Shown: one piece after another, positions 43,001 to 54,839 of the stretch
How the letters are laid out: each line of letters starts with the position of its first letter
How positions within the stretch are numbered: the first letter of the stretch is position 1
Assembly: GCA_916048095.2 (NCBI GenBank)
Contig: OU696579.1
Coordinates: 1,985,501 to 2,049,500, forward strand
Source: Sacculina carcini
Taxonomy: Eukaryota > Arthropoda > Thecostraca > Sacculinidae
Direction of reading: 5' to 3'
DNA length: 64,000 nucleotides
Translations under genes and position numbers: made by a program
Notes under the pieces: generated by a model
The model's input: the letters and a program-made list of their open reading frames with translations, nothing else
Database searches by the model: none
What the model was told of the DNA's origin: nothing

Positions 43001-43279
43001 GTGCAGCCAAACTCGCCAATTTCAACACCTGCGACGCCAGATGATCGAGATGACGGTGACAACACAGAACTGTTCGTGCCTCCAACAACCGTGCCACGGA
43101 CACCGACATCTGCTGCAGACCCTACCAGGTCAGGTCATGAACACACAGCTACACACACCAACACATACACGCATCCACAGTCCATTTTGCGTACTAGGAG
43201 CGGTCGTGCCGTGCGCCCACCTTCGCGTTATCGCAGTGTCTCGTTTCTCCTCGACACTTCTAGGGGGAGGGCCCTGTAG
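39998..43279 (+). CDS. Pol polyprotein of CsRn1-like element E, intact
   Basis: About 1093 codons, reached by -1 frameshifting from gag. In order: protease [13 protein letters not shown] (about 40100); RT with [40 protein letters not shown] and YLDDILVAS (about 41008); RNase [12 protein letters not shown] and FTDHRPL; integrase zinc domain (HNLSHPG ... TCLQCQR) and catalytic residues in [19 protein letters not shown] and [12 protein letters not shown]. The C terminus ends in a Thr/Pro-rich tail and [13 protein letters not shown]. No stops or shifts are seen, so this could encode an active enzyme set. A purine tract (GGGGGAGGG, 43263-43271) overlaps its end before the 3' LTR. Confidence 0.92.
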   Translation, partial: FKLTSHQHIAQCTGGSRTSAPLLFIKDETSGRRFLIDTGAQVSVVPRNFVPTRTKLQTPRHDQQLQAANGSRISVFGMYKARIVFNSLTFVWCVLVADVSMPILGTDFLAANQLVVDVSKRQLLHQGEICANTSASRIASIGIRFVNDSLSDPYEHLVASFPEITQEQTTGAVKHSVTHHIVTKGPPIHIRPRRLAPDRANIARQEFEKMLRLGIIQPSKSAWSSPLHMVPKKLPGQWRPCGDYRALNAQTLPDRYPLPYLRDFSAKLSGCNVFSTVDLVRAYHQIPVEPADVAKTAIATPFGLYEMVRMPFGLRNAGSTFQRFIDEVLRGVDGCFAYLDDILVASTNKDEHLGHLRALFQRLQSYGVVINKDKCVFGRDTVSFLGHRVTPGGIFPLGDKVRAIREFPQPTSQSQLRRFLGMVAYYHRFIPNAAAILQPLHALLTHRAKRSKAPVAWTQQSLNSFNAAKTALADRSMLAHQIPGAPLSILVDASDTGVGGVLQQHTNGEWQPLSYFSKTLTSTERRYSTFGRELLGVYMAIRHFRYTIEGRDVIVFTDHRPLVHALPSVSEKYSPRELRHLDFISQFVSEIRHIPGNKNTVADALSRTTAVLTVPSCPVDDYVSLAAAQREDASLGTLRNATSSLKLRDVMFGEAKVLCDESTGRPRPVLPTALRRPYTSSLHNLSHPGIDATVKLVSSRFVWPNMNRDVRKWTRTCLQCQRAKVTRHTKSAVQPFQPPGERFSHVHVDIVGPLPPSQGQSYLLTCVDRFSRWPEAIPLPDIRAVTVARAFLHQWVSRFGVPTTITTDRGAQFESSLWSELTRLLGCQRIRTTSYHPSSNGMAERFHRQLKSSLRAAETSSWMDVLPMALLGIRSTHKTDVGACSAELVYGASLRLPGELISDSTQTVSDPASFASSLRNHMRKLRPRLPRAVNQPSFVPTALKTATHVFVRRDKHRYPLDCPYDGPFPVIHRTDKLVTIKTNSERAVVSIDRCKPAFVEDVQPNSPISTPATPDDRDDGDNTELFVPPTTVPRTPTSAADPTRSGHEHTATHTNTYTHPQSILRTRSGRAVRPPSRYRSVSFLLDTSRGRAL

Positions 43280-44206
43280 GCACCATTCGTTCCTTGTAAA
43301 TACTAATGTGTTATATTCTTGTATTTAAGCGCACACTTTTATTACATACATACATACTACGTTATTCGTTACACTGTCGTATAAATTTGATGAAAAATGT
43401 TGTAGCACGTTATTCCAAACTATTGTCTGCGCGAAACATGTGTAGTGTATTGAACCATGTCCTAGGGAACCACACATAATTAAAACATAATCTTGTTTTG
43501 TGTTTAAATGTTTTTATGTATGCATAAGTGACGTTTGTATAGTTTTTGAATTGTGTACGTCCATGTTCGCTTGTTCATACGCATCAACGTGCATGTGTAT
43601 TTGCTATTCATGTGTGTTGCCTATTTAGATATACTGTAATGTATTGTGTATGTGTATGTACGTGTTGCACCCCGGTCCTCTATGCATTTAGTCGCGTGCT
43701 TTGCGCAAAAGCACAACCGTTTTGACCACTATCAGCTCGAGTTTATGTGGTTGTCGGACACACTTCCGGCGCGCTCCGACAACGGCATGAATCATCGGGC
43801 TATATAAGTGGGCGCACAATGCTGAGTGAACTCATTGTTCCTGCGCACTCGCCACTCTCTCCAGCAACACTGCAAGCACATCTCCAGCTGCTCCTCTGCA
43901 ATACTCGCCTTGTGTTTAATGTTATTTCGCCGTGCTGTTTTGCAAGTCTACGCTGTACTTGCTAATACACTGGAAAAACCCATCTGCTTTTTCTGCATTG
44001 TAACGTATCCCTCGCATCTCTTCACGCCTTTTTAAAGGCGCACTCTTTTAGCGATTAAACCTCATATGCGCCTTTATAAAGGCCAATTTTGTCAACGAAT
44101 TCCGCAATTTTACGCCTTGCTAAATGCGAATAATTGGTGAACTCTTGCGCAATCGTGGTGGCCCTTGTGCAACACTCCGTGCAGCTGGTTTTTCACGCCG
44201 GTTGCC
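43275..44206 (+). repeat. 3' LTR of element E, probably truncated
   Basis: Starts TGTAGGCACC straight after the polypurine tract. It contains a promoter-like TATATAAG at 43801-43807 and GC/AT-mixed downstream sequence. The 3' end expected from the sequence before the PBS (TTTTTCTAGTAACA) is not found, so the LTR seems cut where segment X2 begins (about 44150-44206). No target duplication can be defined. No gene here. Confidence 0.6.
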
Positions 44207-44611
44207 ATGGCTACCAACAACAGCACTGCAGAAACTGAGCAGCAAATTACAACTACTCGAATGTTACAGAACGTAGTTCTACAAGAAGAAGACAAGCTGG
44301 AAAGCAAGAGAACAACTGCGGACAAATTGCTGGTTAGGACAGAAATGAAATTTTGTGCTGAAGCTTGGCTAACAGAATCTGCAGTACAGCAGAGAAGAAT
44401 GTCCCATAAGCAAGATACAAGATCAACTCTATCTCGGACACGTGTATGGAAGAGTACTGGCGACAATCTGAGAAGAAAACCAACGCCTGGATACTGGAAT
44501 TGTCACTGTCTCTCACTCACTGGCATCATCGTTGGTGGCCATCACACTGTCCATCCCGCCAGCCTCTCTAGACCACTCTCAAACTCTCTCTCTCTCTCAA
44601 TCAGCAATTAA
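44207..44611 (+). CDS. Small unidentified ORF (X2 copy)
   Basis: From ATG 44207 (MATNNSTAETEQQ) 134 codons. Polar N-terminal half, basic middle, Ser/Leu-rich C terminus that is a translation of a CT-rich repeat. No domain recognised. The X1 copy keeps the frame but lacks the start. Conservation of the frame is no proof, as the copies are only a few percent diverged. It could be the 5' end of a lost element. Confidence 0.25.
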   Translation: MATNNSTAETEQQITTTRMLQNVVLQEEDKLESKRTTADKLLVRTEMKFCAEAWLTESAVQQRRMSHKQDTRSTLSRTRVWKSTGDNLRRKPTPGYWNCHCLSLTGIIVGGHHTVHPASLSRPLSNSLSLSISN

Positions 44612-44989
44612 TCAATTGCACATCTGAAAATGTACACAGATCAGCCGCTTATTACCGTGGTAAACGAATCATGACGTAACCATGTTAAACTACGATTGTG
44701 GTTAAAGTGGCATTGGTAACGTGCCTGTGGTTATTCGAAACTCTAAACGCCTCTTGATAACGCACTGTCTAACACACATTACAGATAGTAATCACTTGTT
44801 TAACTCTTCTCTACGGAACTAAAAAGTTAACATAATCATAAACAAACTTCTAATCATTAATCAGCATAAAAAATCACCCGTGTCTTAAGTATTATCTAAC
44901 ATTTCCAAATAAGAACTAATGTTATTTGATTAATTGTTATTTGTTTCCGCTCTGCATGTTATTGCACTGAAAGAGCGGAATTGACTGTT

Positions 44990-45455
44990 GAGTCTTATTA
45001 ATTGTATATTTATTCATATTTATTGTTATTTATTCATGCTTATTGTTATTTATTTTCTATTTATTTATATATATTCTTATTTTACTCTCTCTTTATTACT
45101 ATTTATTATTGGTTGTTATTTATTCAATTATACTTTTACGCAGTGTTGGATGTTCTTGTTTATTGAATCATATTTATTGTTGTTGCTGTTTATTGAATCA
45201 TATTGATTGTTGTTGTTGTTTATTGAATCATATTGATTGTTGTTGCTGTTTATTGAATAAAATTAATTTGTGTTGTTGTTACTTATTGAATCATATTTAT
45301 ATTTATTGTTGGATGTTTCTTATTGAATCATATTTATTGTTCTTGATTGTTATTTATTAATATTTATTCTTATTTATTGATGGCTGTTATTTACTTAATC
45401 ACATATTTATTGTTGATTGTTATTACTTATTGCGGAACGTGGGCGGAGTGACATT
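44990..45455. repeat. AT-rich minisatellite, X2 copy
   Basis: Counterpart of 19530-20065, with fewer units (three TTATTGAATCATA repeats at 45160-45260). A short (AAT)n is at 45650-45672. No gene. Confidence 0.8.
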
Positions 45456-45782
45456 ATGTATTGTTATCGGATGATGGTTTATTATCTATTGTTATTTATT
45501 TATTATTTTCTTTCCAACTCTCTTTCTAGACTTTTTTCTTTTCGAACTATCTTTCTCTCTGAATCTTTTGGGCGCTTCCGGTACATGGGGCCACCTTAGG
45601 GTGGTAATAATGCTTGCACTCTTCCCATGCTACTGGATTTGCCTGCAATTAATAATAATAATAATAATAATAGTATTATCTTGTGCGGGTTACGGCGCGA
45701 TAATCGCCTCTGCACAACGCTGAATTTTCCCCTCCTCGAAATAAAAAAATGCTGTTTACGAAAAAATTAATTTATAGCGATG

Positions 45783-46933
45783 CATACGACTTTCGGTTGG
45801 CTTGTCTTTTAGGGTGTTTTACTAGTGACATATAGTGGCAGAAATTTGAACTACGAGCTGGCAGCCTTTTCCGCCTATAAATTGGCGCATTTTGTCGTTT
45901 TTCGCTCCGTTTTTCCGTTTTGAATTTATTTTTGTGTATTTTTTCAGTGAAAGAGTGCTAAAAAACCGTTTCTGTGCACGCGTATTTGTTGTCCGCTTGT
46001 TGGGAGAATTTCCACACCTTTTTTATGTGTTTGTAGAAAACAAAAAGACTAAAATATATTAGAGACAGACGCGCGCGGGCATCACTGCCCCACGCGCGCC
46101 TACAAGATGTCACGCCACAACCGCAGCTCATACAGGACTCCCCGCTCACACCGTGTCACACGGGAGCACACACGGACACACATACACACGCACAGTCCTC
46201 ACCCGCCGCAACAACCAATCAGCGGCGAGCCGCTGCGGGGCATGCACACTTCACTAAACGCACACACACACACACACACACACCGAAACAACTAGACACA
46301 CACGATCACACACTCTCGCACGCAATATACAATTCAACTATACACGATCACACATAGACACACTAACACGTTCACGCACTCACAATCTTTCACACACACA
46401 CACACACTCTCTCACTACACACGATTACACCACAGTTTTTCAAGTTTTTTTGCATTAAAAAACTGTGCAATAAAAAATTTCCTTCCTTCAGTTGTTCATA
46501 TTTTCCGCTACTAAATGGGCGACGTATATTGCCTGTGTTTCTGGTATTAGATATTATCGATTTCATCGGGTCTGGTGGTGGTGGTATTTGTATACAGTTG
46601 CATATAAATTATTAGGGGGTAAAACACATATAAGGAAAGGTAGGATATGGAAAGGTACACAGAAATAAAAACTGCAAATATCCAACCAAATAACCAAACA
46701 ATCCCCAACAAGCGGAAAACAAATACACGTGACCAGAAACGGGGTTTTTAGTACTCATACACTGAAAAAATACACACAAAAATCAATCCAAAACGAAAAA
46801 CGGACAAACGGAGCGAAGAACGACAAAATGCGCCAATTAATAGGCGGAAAAGGTTGCCAACTTGTAGTTCAATTTTTTGCCACCAGATGTCACTAATAAA
46901 ACACCATAAAAGACATGTCAACCCGAACTTCAT
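45783..46933. mobile_element. Element with long (~160 bp) terminal inverted repeats
   Basis: 45783-45950 and 46745-46933 are inverted relative to each other at roughly 85-90% identity: TTTTCCGCCTAT.AATTGGCGCATTTTGTCG, the CTCCGTTT.TCCGTTTT run and TATTTTTTCAGTG occur on opposite strands at mirrored positions. The roughly 790-bp interior contains R copy D and no transposase. This looks like a non-autonomous, foldback-type DNA element. The first 85 bp survive in X1 (20340-20427). Confidence 0.65.
46037..46440 (+). repeat. Repeat family R, copy D
   Basis: Inside the inverted-repeat element. Contains the palindrome (46071-46100, GCGCGCGGGC...CACGCGCGCC), cacaagatgtcacgcc-type sequence, the inverted CCAAT box, a shortened hairpin, and a CA-rich tail (46260-46283 and 46390-46410). 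It ends at a second small hairpin, CACAGTTTTT ... AAAAACTGTG (46431-46467). Confidence 0.6.
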
Positions 46934-47079
46934 AGGTTGACCTTGCGGTCAGGGGATAAGAATACTGCCGCCGTACCCGCTGCGTGTCGTGTAAGAGGCG
47001 ACTAAAAGCGGACCCTCTGCTTCTTCCCTTCGAGCAACTACTGTCAGGACCGGGGGTGGGCGATAATTTAGCAGAGTTG
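46934..47079 (+). repeat. Unassigned repeat remnant
   Basis: Contains CTGCGTGTCGTGTAAGAGGC and GACTAAAAGCGG followed by a GC-rich part. This type of sequence resembles LINE-associated dispersed repeats of invertebrates, but I cannot assign it firmly. No coding potential. Confidence 0.3.
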
Positions 47080-47514
47080 GTGCCCCCCTGTAACGGCAAA
47101 TGTCTTCTGTCCTATCCTTCTCCCGGAACTAAAAAAACGACTTTCATAGCACTCAGACATTGGCTTCAATATTACTAGAGGACAACATTCCCAGTTAATA
47201 ACACTGTATAATACAAAATAATTCAATAGTCACAGCCAATATCCATTGCGGTAGACAAAACTGAACTACAGCTCAAATACCATAGCACACTGATGCAGTA
47301 AATAATACAGAATAGATAATAAAAATAAAACAAACGTTGAAGACTGTAAACACCTCCAGTTTCCCGAACTGAATGTTTTTCTACAACCATATATGCCGCT
47401 GGTATCTCAAGCCAAAACTATTGATAGTTTCATGGATAATATTGATATTTTACATTATTTATCCCCATATATTCACTTATATTATTGTAAATTGTAATAT
47501 TATATTATAATATA

Positions 47515-48094
47515 ATGTTGTATAATTATAATATAATCTTCACTCATCACTCTCTCTTGTCGCTTTGTTCTACGAAATATTTTCCTATCCGGTCTCTCAT
47601 CGATGAATCATCTGCAATTCTTCTCGTTAACGCCTATATCTTCTCTCGTCTGGACTACTATAATTCCTTATTTCTTCACTTGCCTCTCAAGGCGATTCGC
47701 CAACATCAATCTGTCATTAATCTTTCATGCCGCCTTGTTCTGAGACTTCCTCCAAGAACGCCGACTTCCTCTTACATCCGTCAACTTGGCTGGCTCCCTG
47801 CTCCCTCAGAATTCGCTACAAAATTTGCTGTTTAGTTTTCAAAATTCTTAAGTCTCCATCTTCCCCATCTTACCTACGTGAACTCCTTTCATCTCAAGTA
47901 CGACCCTCATCTCGATACCCTGTCCCACTCTTCTGCCCTCCCGCCATCAACGAGTCCACCTGGTCGGCCAAGTCCTTCTAGTTTTCTGCCCCTCGCCTCT
48001 ACAACTCTCTACCTCCTCAGCTTCATCAAATTAGTTCCTTTGCTTCCTTTTCATCTGCTCCCCACAAACATCTTCTTGCTTCTTCTTCTGAATA
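47515..48094 (+). pseudogene. CR1-like LINE ORF2 C-terminal fragment (X2 copy)
   Basis: Paralogue of 21712-22293. A deletion at about 47805 (CTCCCTCAGAATT against CTCCCCTTAGAATT) shifts the frame, and TAG at 47979-47981 truncates the second frame. Otherwise nearly identical, including the IRQLGWLPA block. Confidence 0.8.
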
Positions 48095-48679
48095 AATGCG
48101 TTTCTTGTATTCTTTGTTGCTTTTATGTTGTTACCCCTGATTGTTCTTGTTTTTCTCATGTTGTGCACGGTATGTCTTTCCTTGTGCGTGTTGTTTATAC
48201 CTTTGTTTTTTCCGCAAGCTCTTGTCTTTTATTATATTGTTCGCGCCTTTGCATTTTATCGTGCGCTTTATTAAATATACGAGTTGTTTGTTTGTTTGTG
48301 TACTCATCACTATTTCACTGTGAGTGTCACCGCCTAGTCAACTGTATGCATGACTAACAAGAGTTTCAAGAAAAAAATGACTGCAGCTCTCTAGATTTTA
48401 ATATTAAATATAATTATAATATCGAGAAGCGATCAACTGTTCAATAATTCAAACTTGTTTGATTTCATATGTTGTGTAGTTTGTTCTATTTTGTTGTTTG
48501 GTTTTTATTTGCTTAAGGGGCTTAATGAAAATACTCACAGCTCTTAGTAAATCCCTGCCAAATTTATATATACGTCTTAAATTTGCTGTGGTTTTACTGA
48601 TATTGATCATTGTTTGGTGTTCATGTTGAAATTGAATTTGGTCAAAATACACAAAAAATGTATCTCTGTGGGGACTGAG
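48095..48679 (+). repeat. LINE 3' UTR, X2 copy, with the empty site of the CR1 insertion
   Basis: Counterpart of 22294-22877. At 48666-48690 it reads straight through GGGGACTGAG-ATGACAATTTG, the sequence that in X1 is interrupted by the 4.4-kb LINE. Confidence 0.85.
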
Positions 48680-48868
48680 ATGACAATTTGTATCGATGTT
48701 ATGTTTTGCGATTTGTGCGAGTATGATAGTGTAAATGATACCCTTTGCTGAATGTTATTATTCAATGTTTGTCTGTCTGTCTATATGTGTGTTCATGAGC
48801 GTGAAAGTGACCTTGATGCTGTGAGTGAATGATTCTACGAATGTAACCGGCCGTTTGCAGTCCTGCAC

Positions 48869-50724
48869 TGTGGCGTGTGCGGTGCATAACACATACATAT
48901 GATAGTATTGCGATTTGATTTGCATTATTGTTTGTATCTGGCTTCACTATGTACACGTTATTTAAACTGTATGTAGAATACGCGCTGCACATGTTTTGCA
49001 ATGTTCACTGAAATCGCTTACGCAAGCACACACACACGCGCACAAGATTAGCTGACGGAGAGGGCGAGAGCTGTACACCGGGCGAGCACGGAGCAGCATC
49101 CACTTCACAGAACTTGCAGCAATACAGCCAACCAGCGACGCCGGGGCGGACTATGGTATCTACATCAACGCCCACTCATCTCGGGTATAAAAAGTACCAT
49201 GTCCGATGTTCATGCACGGTATGGCAGGGCTACTCTCTGTGACTGTCCTTTTGTCTTATTCCCAGCATTTGAGCGCATTGCCGTTGGCATATACGCCGTT
49301 CACTGGGTTTATATACCTAGCTGTGCTCCGCACGCTGTTCTATATACATAGCTGTGCTCCGCACGCTGTTCTATATACATAGCTGTGCTCCGCACGCTGT
49401 TTTATATACATAGCTATATACATAGCTGTGCTACGCACGCTGTTCTATATACATAGCTGTGCTACGCCCGCTGTTCTATATACATAGCTGTTCTACGCAC
49501 GCTGTTCTATATACATAGCTGTGCTACGCACGCTGTTCTATATACATAGCTGTGCTACGCACGCTGTTATATATACATAGCTGTGCTACGCACGCTGTTC
49601 TATATACATAGCTGTTTTATATACATAGCTATATACATAGCTGTGCTACGCACGCTGTTCTATATACATAGCTGTGCTACGCACGCTGTTCTATATACAT
49701 AGCTGTGCTACGCACGCTGTTCTATATACATAGCTGTTTTATATACATAGCTGTGCTCCGCACGCTGTTCTATATACATAGCTGTGCTACGCACGCTGTT
49801 TTATATACATAGCTGTGCTACGCACGCTGTTTTATATACATAGCTGTGCTCCGCACGCTGTTTTATATACATAGCTGTGCTACGCACGCTGTTCTATATA
49901 CATAGCTGTGCTACGCACGCTGTTTTATATACATAGCTGTGCTACGCACGCTGTTTTATATACATAGCTGTGCTACGCACGCTGTTTTATATACATAGCT
50001 GTGCTACGCACGCTGTGCTATATACATAGCTGTGCTACGCACGCTGTTTTATATACATAGCTGTGCTCCGCACGCTGTTTTATATACATAGCTGTGTTCC
50101 GCACGCTGTTCTATATACATAGCTGTGCTACGCACGCTGTGCTATATACATAGCTGTGCTCCGCACGCTGTTTTATATACATAGCTGTGCTACGCACGCT
50201 GTTTTATATACATAGCTGTGTTCCGCACGCTGTTCTATATACATAGCTGTGCTCCGCACGCTGTTTTATATACGTAGCTGTGCTCCGCACGCTGTTTTAT
50301 ATACATAGCTGTGTTCCGCACGCTGTTTTATATACATAGCTGTGCTACGCACGCTGTTCTATATACATAGCTGTGCTACGCACGCTGTTTTATATACATA
50401 GCTGTGCTACGCACGCTGTTTTATATACATAGCTGTGCTACGCACGCTGTTTTATATACATAGCTGTGTTCCGCACGCTGTTTTATATACATAGCTGTGC
50501 TCCGCACGCTGTTTTATATACGTAGCTGTGCTACGCACGCTGTTCTATATACATAGCTGTGCTCCGCACGCTGTTCTATATACATAGCTGTGCTCCGCAC
50601 GCTTTTCTATATCTATAATGTTCTGTATCTATAATTGAATTATAATCGTTGAGTGATTATAATATATCGTGTAAATTGTTGTCATAGTGTATTTTGGTAG
50701 CCTGCCATTAACGGCAGTGTTACA
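48869..50724 (+). repeat. 5' LTR of element F (1856 bp)
   Basis: Starts TGTGGCGTGTGCGG, ends GGCAGTGTTACA. A unique 5' third with CA-rich and GC-rich parts and a TATAAAAAG at 49186-49194 (promoter candidate) is followed by the 31-bp array and a short AT-rich end with small inverted motifs (ATTATAATCGTTGAGTGATTATAAT). The 3' LTR has TTTAAAAAG at the matching position. Confidence 0.9.
49310..50607. repeat. 31-bp tandem array inside the 5' LTR of F
   Basis: Unit consists of TATATACATAGCTGTGCT, then (A/C)CGCACGCTGTT(C/T). Length implies about 40 units, with variant sites A/C and C/T mixed along the array and several shortened units (for example 49408 and 49625). The spacing is strict and there are no unique spacers. 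Confidence 0.95.
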
Positions 50725-50726
50725 AA

Positions 50727-50736
50727 TGGTGACCCC
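50727..50736 (+). promoter_or_regulatory. Primer-binding site of F (tRNA-Trp type)
   Basis: TGGTGACCCC two bases after the LTR end matches the 3' end of tRNA-Trp; the match then stops (AGTTGG). Same type as A1, A2 and G. Confidence 0.65.
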
Positions 50737-50841
50737 AGTTGGTATTTGAATCGTTTTCTGTTGTTTTTGTGTGGTGCTTTTCACCTGGTGGTGTGTCTGT
50801 GTGGTTTTGCTTGCCTCTTACATATTAGTGCGTGCAGTATC

Positions 50842-51678
50842 ATGGCGACTCAAAAACCTGTACATGCATCCGCACCACCCATCCTGGGAGCCCCTCCCCC
50901 GTTTGTGGAAGAAAATCCAAATATTTGGGTGATTCAACTCGACCTTTTCTTTTCGCGAGCGCAAATAACCGACGAGCGCTCCCGTTTCGAAACTGCCGCG
51001 TCTCTGCTGCCGGCACACCACGTGATGCAATTTATCGACATGATACGCCACCCCCCTGACGACTGTTATACAAAGCTGTGTGACGCCCTGCAAACCCGTT
51101 TGGGAGAGTCTTCGGAGCAGAAGTTGCGCGCAGTACTAGAATCGCAAGAATTGGGTGACCGACGGCCTACTCAGTTTCTTCGGCACCTACAAGAGCTTAC
51201 TTCGCCCTACATAAAGGAAAGTAACTCACCTCTGGTACGCCAAATCTTCTTGAAGGCAATGCCGGACGCCGTAGCACCGTTTCTTCAATTTTTACCGCCG
51301 GAGACGCCGCTCGACACACTGACAGGCACCGCGGACCGTGTCTTATCCGCCCTGCCTCGCGCCAGCGCCGTTGTCAGTGCCGTCGATCGCAGCAGCCAGT
51401 GTCATGATTGTGCGCAAGCCAGAACCAACGCACAAGAGCTGCTGACACTAAAACGGCAATTGAGCGGAATACAGCAGCAGCTGAAGAAGCTGACTACCTG
51501 TGCACAGCGCGGCCGTTCGCCACAACGCCCACCGTCACGTACCAGGTTAGTGACACCGCAACCACAGTCAGAACAGTCAGGGCGAGACGACAACAAACAA
51601 CAACTCTGCTGGTACCACAAAAAGTTTGGTGACAAAGCACGTGCCTGCATCCAGCCATGTACGTATAATTTAAACTGA
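50842..51678 (+). CDS. Gag of element F, intact
   Basis: From ATG 50842 (MATQKPVHAS) 278 codons; the frame extends upstream to an ATG at 50746, but that N terminus is hydrophobic and leader-like. Capsid-like sequence (PPFVEENPNIWVIQLDLFFSRAQI, SQELGDRRPTQFLRHLQEL, LKAMPDAVAPFL) parallels E's gag at recognisable positions. A Gln-rich stretch and a basic linker precede the CHCC motif CWYHKKFGDKARACIQPC. The stop at 51676-51678 follows the slippery heptamer directly. Confidence 0.88.
   Translation: MATQKPVHASAPPILGAPPPFVEENPNIWVIQLDLFFSRAQITDERSRFETAASLLPAHHVMQFIDMIRHPPDDCYTKLCDALQTRLGESSEQKLRAVLESQELGDRRPTQFLRHLQELTSPYIKESNSPLVRQIFLKAMPDAVAPFLQFLPPETPLDTLTGTADRVLSALPRASAVVSAVDRSSQCHDCAQARTNAQELLTLKRQLSGIQQQLKKLTTCAQRGRSPQRPPSRTRLVTPQPQSEQSGRDDNKQQLCWYHKKFGDKARACIQPCTYNLN
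51669..51675 (+). promoter_or_regulatory. -1 ribosomal frameshift heptamer of element F
   Basis: T TTA AAC before the gag stop TGA. The -1 frame is open from here into protease. Same heptamer and spacing as E. A2 has the weaker GGAAAAC at 57498-57504 just before its gag stop, also leading into its protease frame. Confidence 0.85.
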
Positions 51679-54600
51679 CAAGGGGGTGCCAACATTCGCC
51701 GGTTGCTACCCTCGCATCCACCAGAAATGGCGATAGCTCAACCACACCATTCTTTGTGTGCGACCCCAAGACTGGTGTGAAATTTATCATAGATACAGGC
51801 GCCCAGTACAGCTTGCTGCCAGTATCCAAATTTGTAACTTACACAAGTCAACGTAAACCCGCACCATCGCCACTTCTCCTACAAGCCGCAAACGCATCCT
51901 CTATTGGCACATATGGTGACCACTCGTTGACAGTATCGTTGGGCCTTCGCAGAAATTTTCATTGGTCCTTTATACTGGCAGACATCGATATTTCGATAAT
52001 TGGCTTGGATTTTTTGTCGCATCATGACATTCTCGTCCTCCCGCGCCTTCGCCAGCTTGTCGATAATGCCACCGGTCTCAAAACAACAGGTCGTAGCAGC
52101 TGCACATCACTGCTAATATCCGTGTGTTTGCCCGATCACAGCAAGTCATACGAAAAAATGCTGGCGCAATATCCACGTTTGACGTCATCGCCGGTGCTCA
52201 ACGAACCAGTGCGCCACGGTGTGGTTCATCGAATAGAGACTCGAGGTCAACCGGTGTATTGTCGTCCGCGCAGGTTAGACGCTTCTCGTATGGCCATTGC
52301 TAAGAAAGAAATTCAATCTATGCTTGACCAAGGCATCATTCGACCAAGTAGCAGCCAGTATGCATCCGCATTGCACATGGTGCCCAAAAGTACATCGGGT
52401 GAATGGAGACCATGCGGGGACTACCGGGCCTTGAACCGAATTTCAACTGCTGACCGTTATCCAGTGCCTTACATGTCAGATTTCACCTTGGGACTGCACG
52501 GCAAGACCATATTCTCACACATTGATTTGGTGAAATCATTTTTTCAAATCCCCGTGCACCCTGACGATGTATATAAGACGTCAATAACAACCCCCTTCGG
52601 CCTTTTTGAAAAGCTTCGAATGCCTTTTGGGTTGAGAAACAGTGCTCAAACCATGCAGCGTCTAATGGATTCCATTTTGCGCGGTTTGTCGTTCGCCTAC
52701 GTCTTTATCGATGACATTCTGGTGGCAAGCACTTCGCGGGAAGAACATGAAGAACACCTCAAAGAAATTTTTCGACGTCTGAGCCACCATGGCATACGCA
52801 TAAACACTCAAAAATGTGTTTTTGGCGCTAGCAAACTGCAATTCCTCGGACATGAAATTTCTGCCGACGGCATCTATCCGATCAAAGAGAAAGTGGAAGC
52901 CGTGAAAAATTTTCCCAAGCCAATTTACCCATTGCGATCTACGTCGATTTTTGGGGATGTTGAATTTTTACGCCCGTTTCCTGCCCAACTCAGCAAGCAT
53001 TCTACAACATTTGTACAACCTGCTGACTGACTGTCGACGCAAATCCAAAACCCCGCTGGTATGGAACACCGCTGCATCAACCGCTTTTGAAGACGCCAAA
53101 GACCTGTTGTGTAACGCCACATTGCTGCGACACCAGGATTCAGACGCCAAGGTGGGCCTGTTTACAGATGTGAGTAGCGTAGCTGCTGGTGCAGTACTGC
53201 AACAAATGCGTAACGGCCAATGGGAGTCGCTCGCGTTCTGGTCTCACAAGTTACCACTGGCTCAACAAAAATACAGCGCTTTCGGACGGGAACTTCTGGC
53301 AGCATATCTTGCAATTCGACAATTCCGGCCGTTTTTGGAAGGGCGAAATTTCACGCTGTTTACTGATCACAAGCCTTTGGTCGCCGCAATCAAATCATCG
53401 ACAGCTAACCACTCGCCCAGGGAACAACGGCATCTGGATTACATAATTCAATTCACCACCGATGTTGAGCACATCAAAGGCACCGACAACATCGTCTCCG
53501 ACGCACTCTCACGTATAACTGCTGTCAGCGAGCAAATCAATCTGTATCAGATGGCGTTGCAGCAACGAGACAATGTCGAAATTCATTCATTCCGCAAGTC
53601 AGCTGCAAGTTCTCTGCAACTCACCGACAAACCTCTGCCTACGCACGCAGACACTACAATTGTTTGTGATATTTCAACCGGCACCGACCGACCTCTTGTT
53701 CCTGCAGCGGCCCGTAAAACGGTGTTCAGCGCATTGCACAATCTATCGCACCCCGGTCGTGCAGCTACAGACAAATTGGTGAGCGAACGATTTGTGTGGC
53801 CGAATATGCACAAAGATATCGCCCTATGGACAAAACAGTGTTTGCACTGCCAGAAAAACAAGATCCACCGACATACGCGGTCTCCAGCAGCCTCGTTTGC
53901 GCCACCAGGTGAGCGATTTGGCCACGTGCACATTGATATAGTTGGCCCGCTGCCGTCATGTCGTGGTCAACAATATCTCTTAACAATGATTGACCGATTC
54001 ACCCGTTGGCCAGAAGCCTGCCCAATTGCAGACATTTCCGCTGAAACCGTGACCAAGGCCTTTATAGCAACGTGGGTCTCAAGATACGGTGTTCCCCAGT
54101 GCATTGTGTCAGATAGAGGGGCACAGTTCAGCTCGCATCTCTGGAAAAACATAACTGCATCGTTGGGAGCAGACACATTGCAGACTAGTGCTTACAACCC
54201 AGCCGCAAACGGTCTTGTCGAACGGCTGCATCGCCAGCTGAAGTCAGCTCTGCGTGACAGCACTGTATGGGTCGACCGCCTGCCGATCGTCCTACTCGGA
54301 ATCCGCTCCAGCATAAAAAACGAGCTGCAGTGCACGACAGCCGAACTAGTGTACGGCGCCAAACTGCGATTGCCCGGTGAGCTTTTTGCATCCACGCATG
54401 CTCAAACACATTCTGCGCTCGCTGAACAGCTATCTGGACATTTTGCAAATGTAAGACCAGTACAGCCTCGCTCTCAGGCGCGCATCACGTACATGTTCCC
54501 CGATCTGCCGTCGTCATCGCATGTGTTTCTCAGACATGATGGCCACCGCAGACCATTGCAAGCTGTGTACAAGGGACCGTATCGCGTCATCAGTAGAACG

Positions 54601-54822
54601 CCAAAAACATATACTGTTGACATCAATGGCCGGCATGAGAGGGTATGCATCAATCGTCTGAAGCCAGCGTACCTTGAGAACGCCGACATCCGCGATACGC
54701 CAGAACCGACTACTCAGCTGACTGTCGGTGACACATTCCCCGCTGCAAACCCGCCGTCGGCAACACCCGGTCGCACTAGATCAGGTAGAGTGATTCGCCC
54801 TCCTGTGCGGTTTTCCCCATAA
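51669..54822 (+). pseudogene. Pol of element F (single frameshift near 52945)
   Basis: Protease FIIDTGAQYSLLP (about 51784); RT with [40 protein letters not shown] and FIDDILVAS (about 52706). At about 52940 one base is lost or gained, so the 'LRRFLGMLNFYARF' block is split between frames. The second frame (52951-54822) carries RNase H (FTDVSSVAAGAVL, FTDHKPL) and integrase (HNLSHPG ... CLHCQK; VHIDIVGPL, VSDRGAQFSS, NGLVERLHRQLK), ending TRSGRVIRPPVRFSP. About 1050 codons. A purine tract (GAGGAGGGGA, 54826-54835) precedes the 3' LTR. Confidence 0.9.
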
Positions 54823-54839
54823 TCTGAGGAGGGGACTCC

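Noticed and set aside
49310..50607. CRISPR-like regular array of 31-bp units
   Set aside because: Units abut one another with no unique spacers, and the array lies within an LTR of a eukaryotic retrotransposon; it is a plain tandem repeat.
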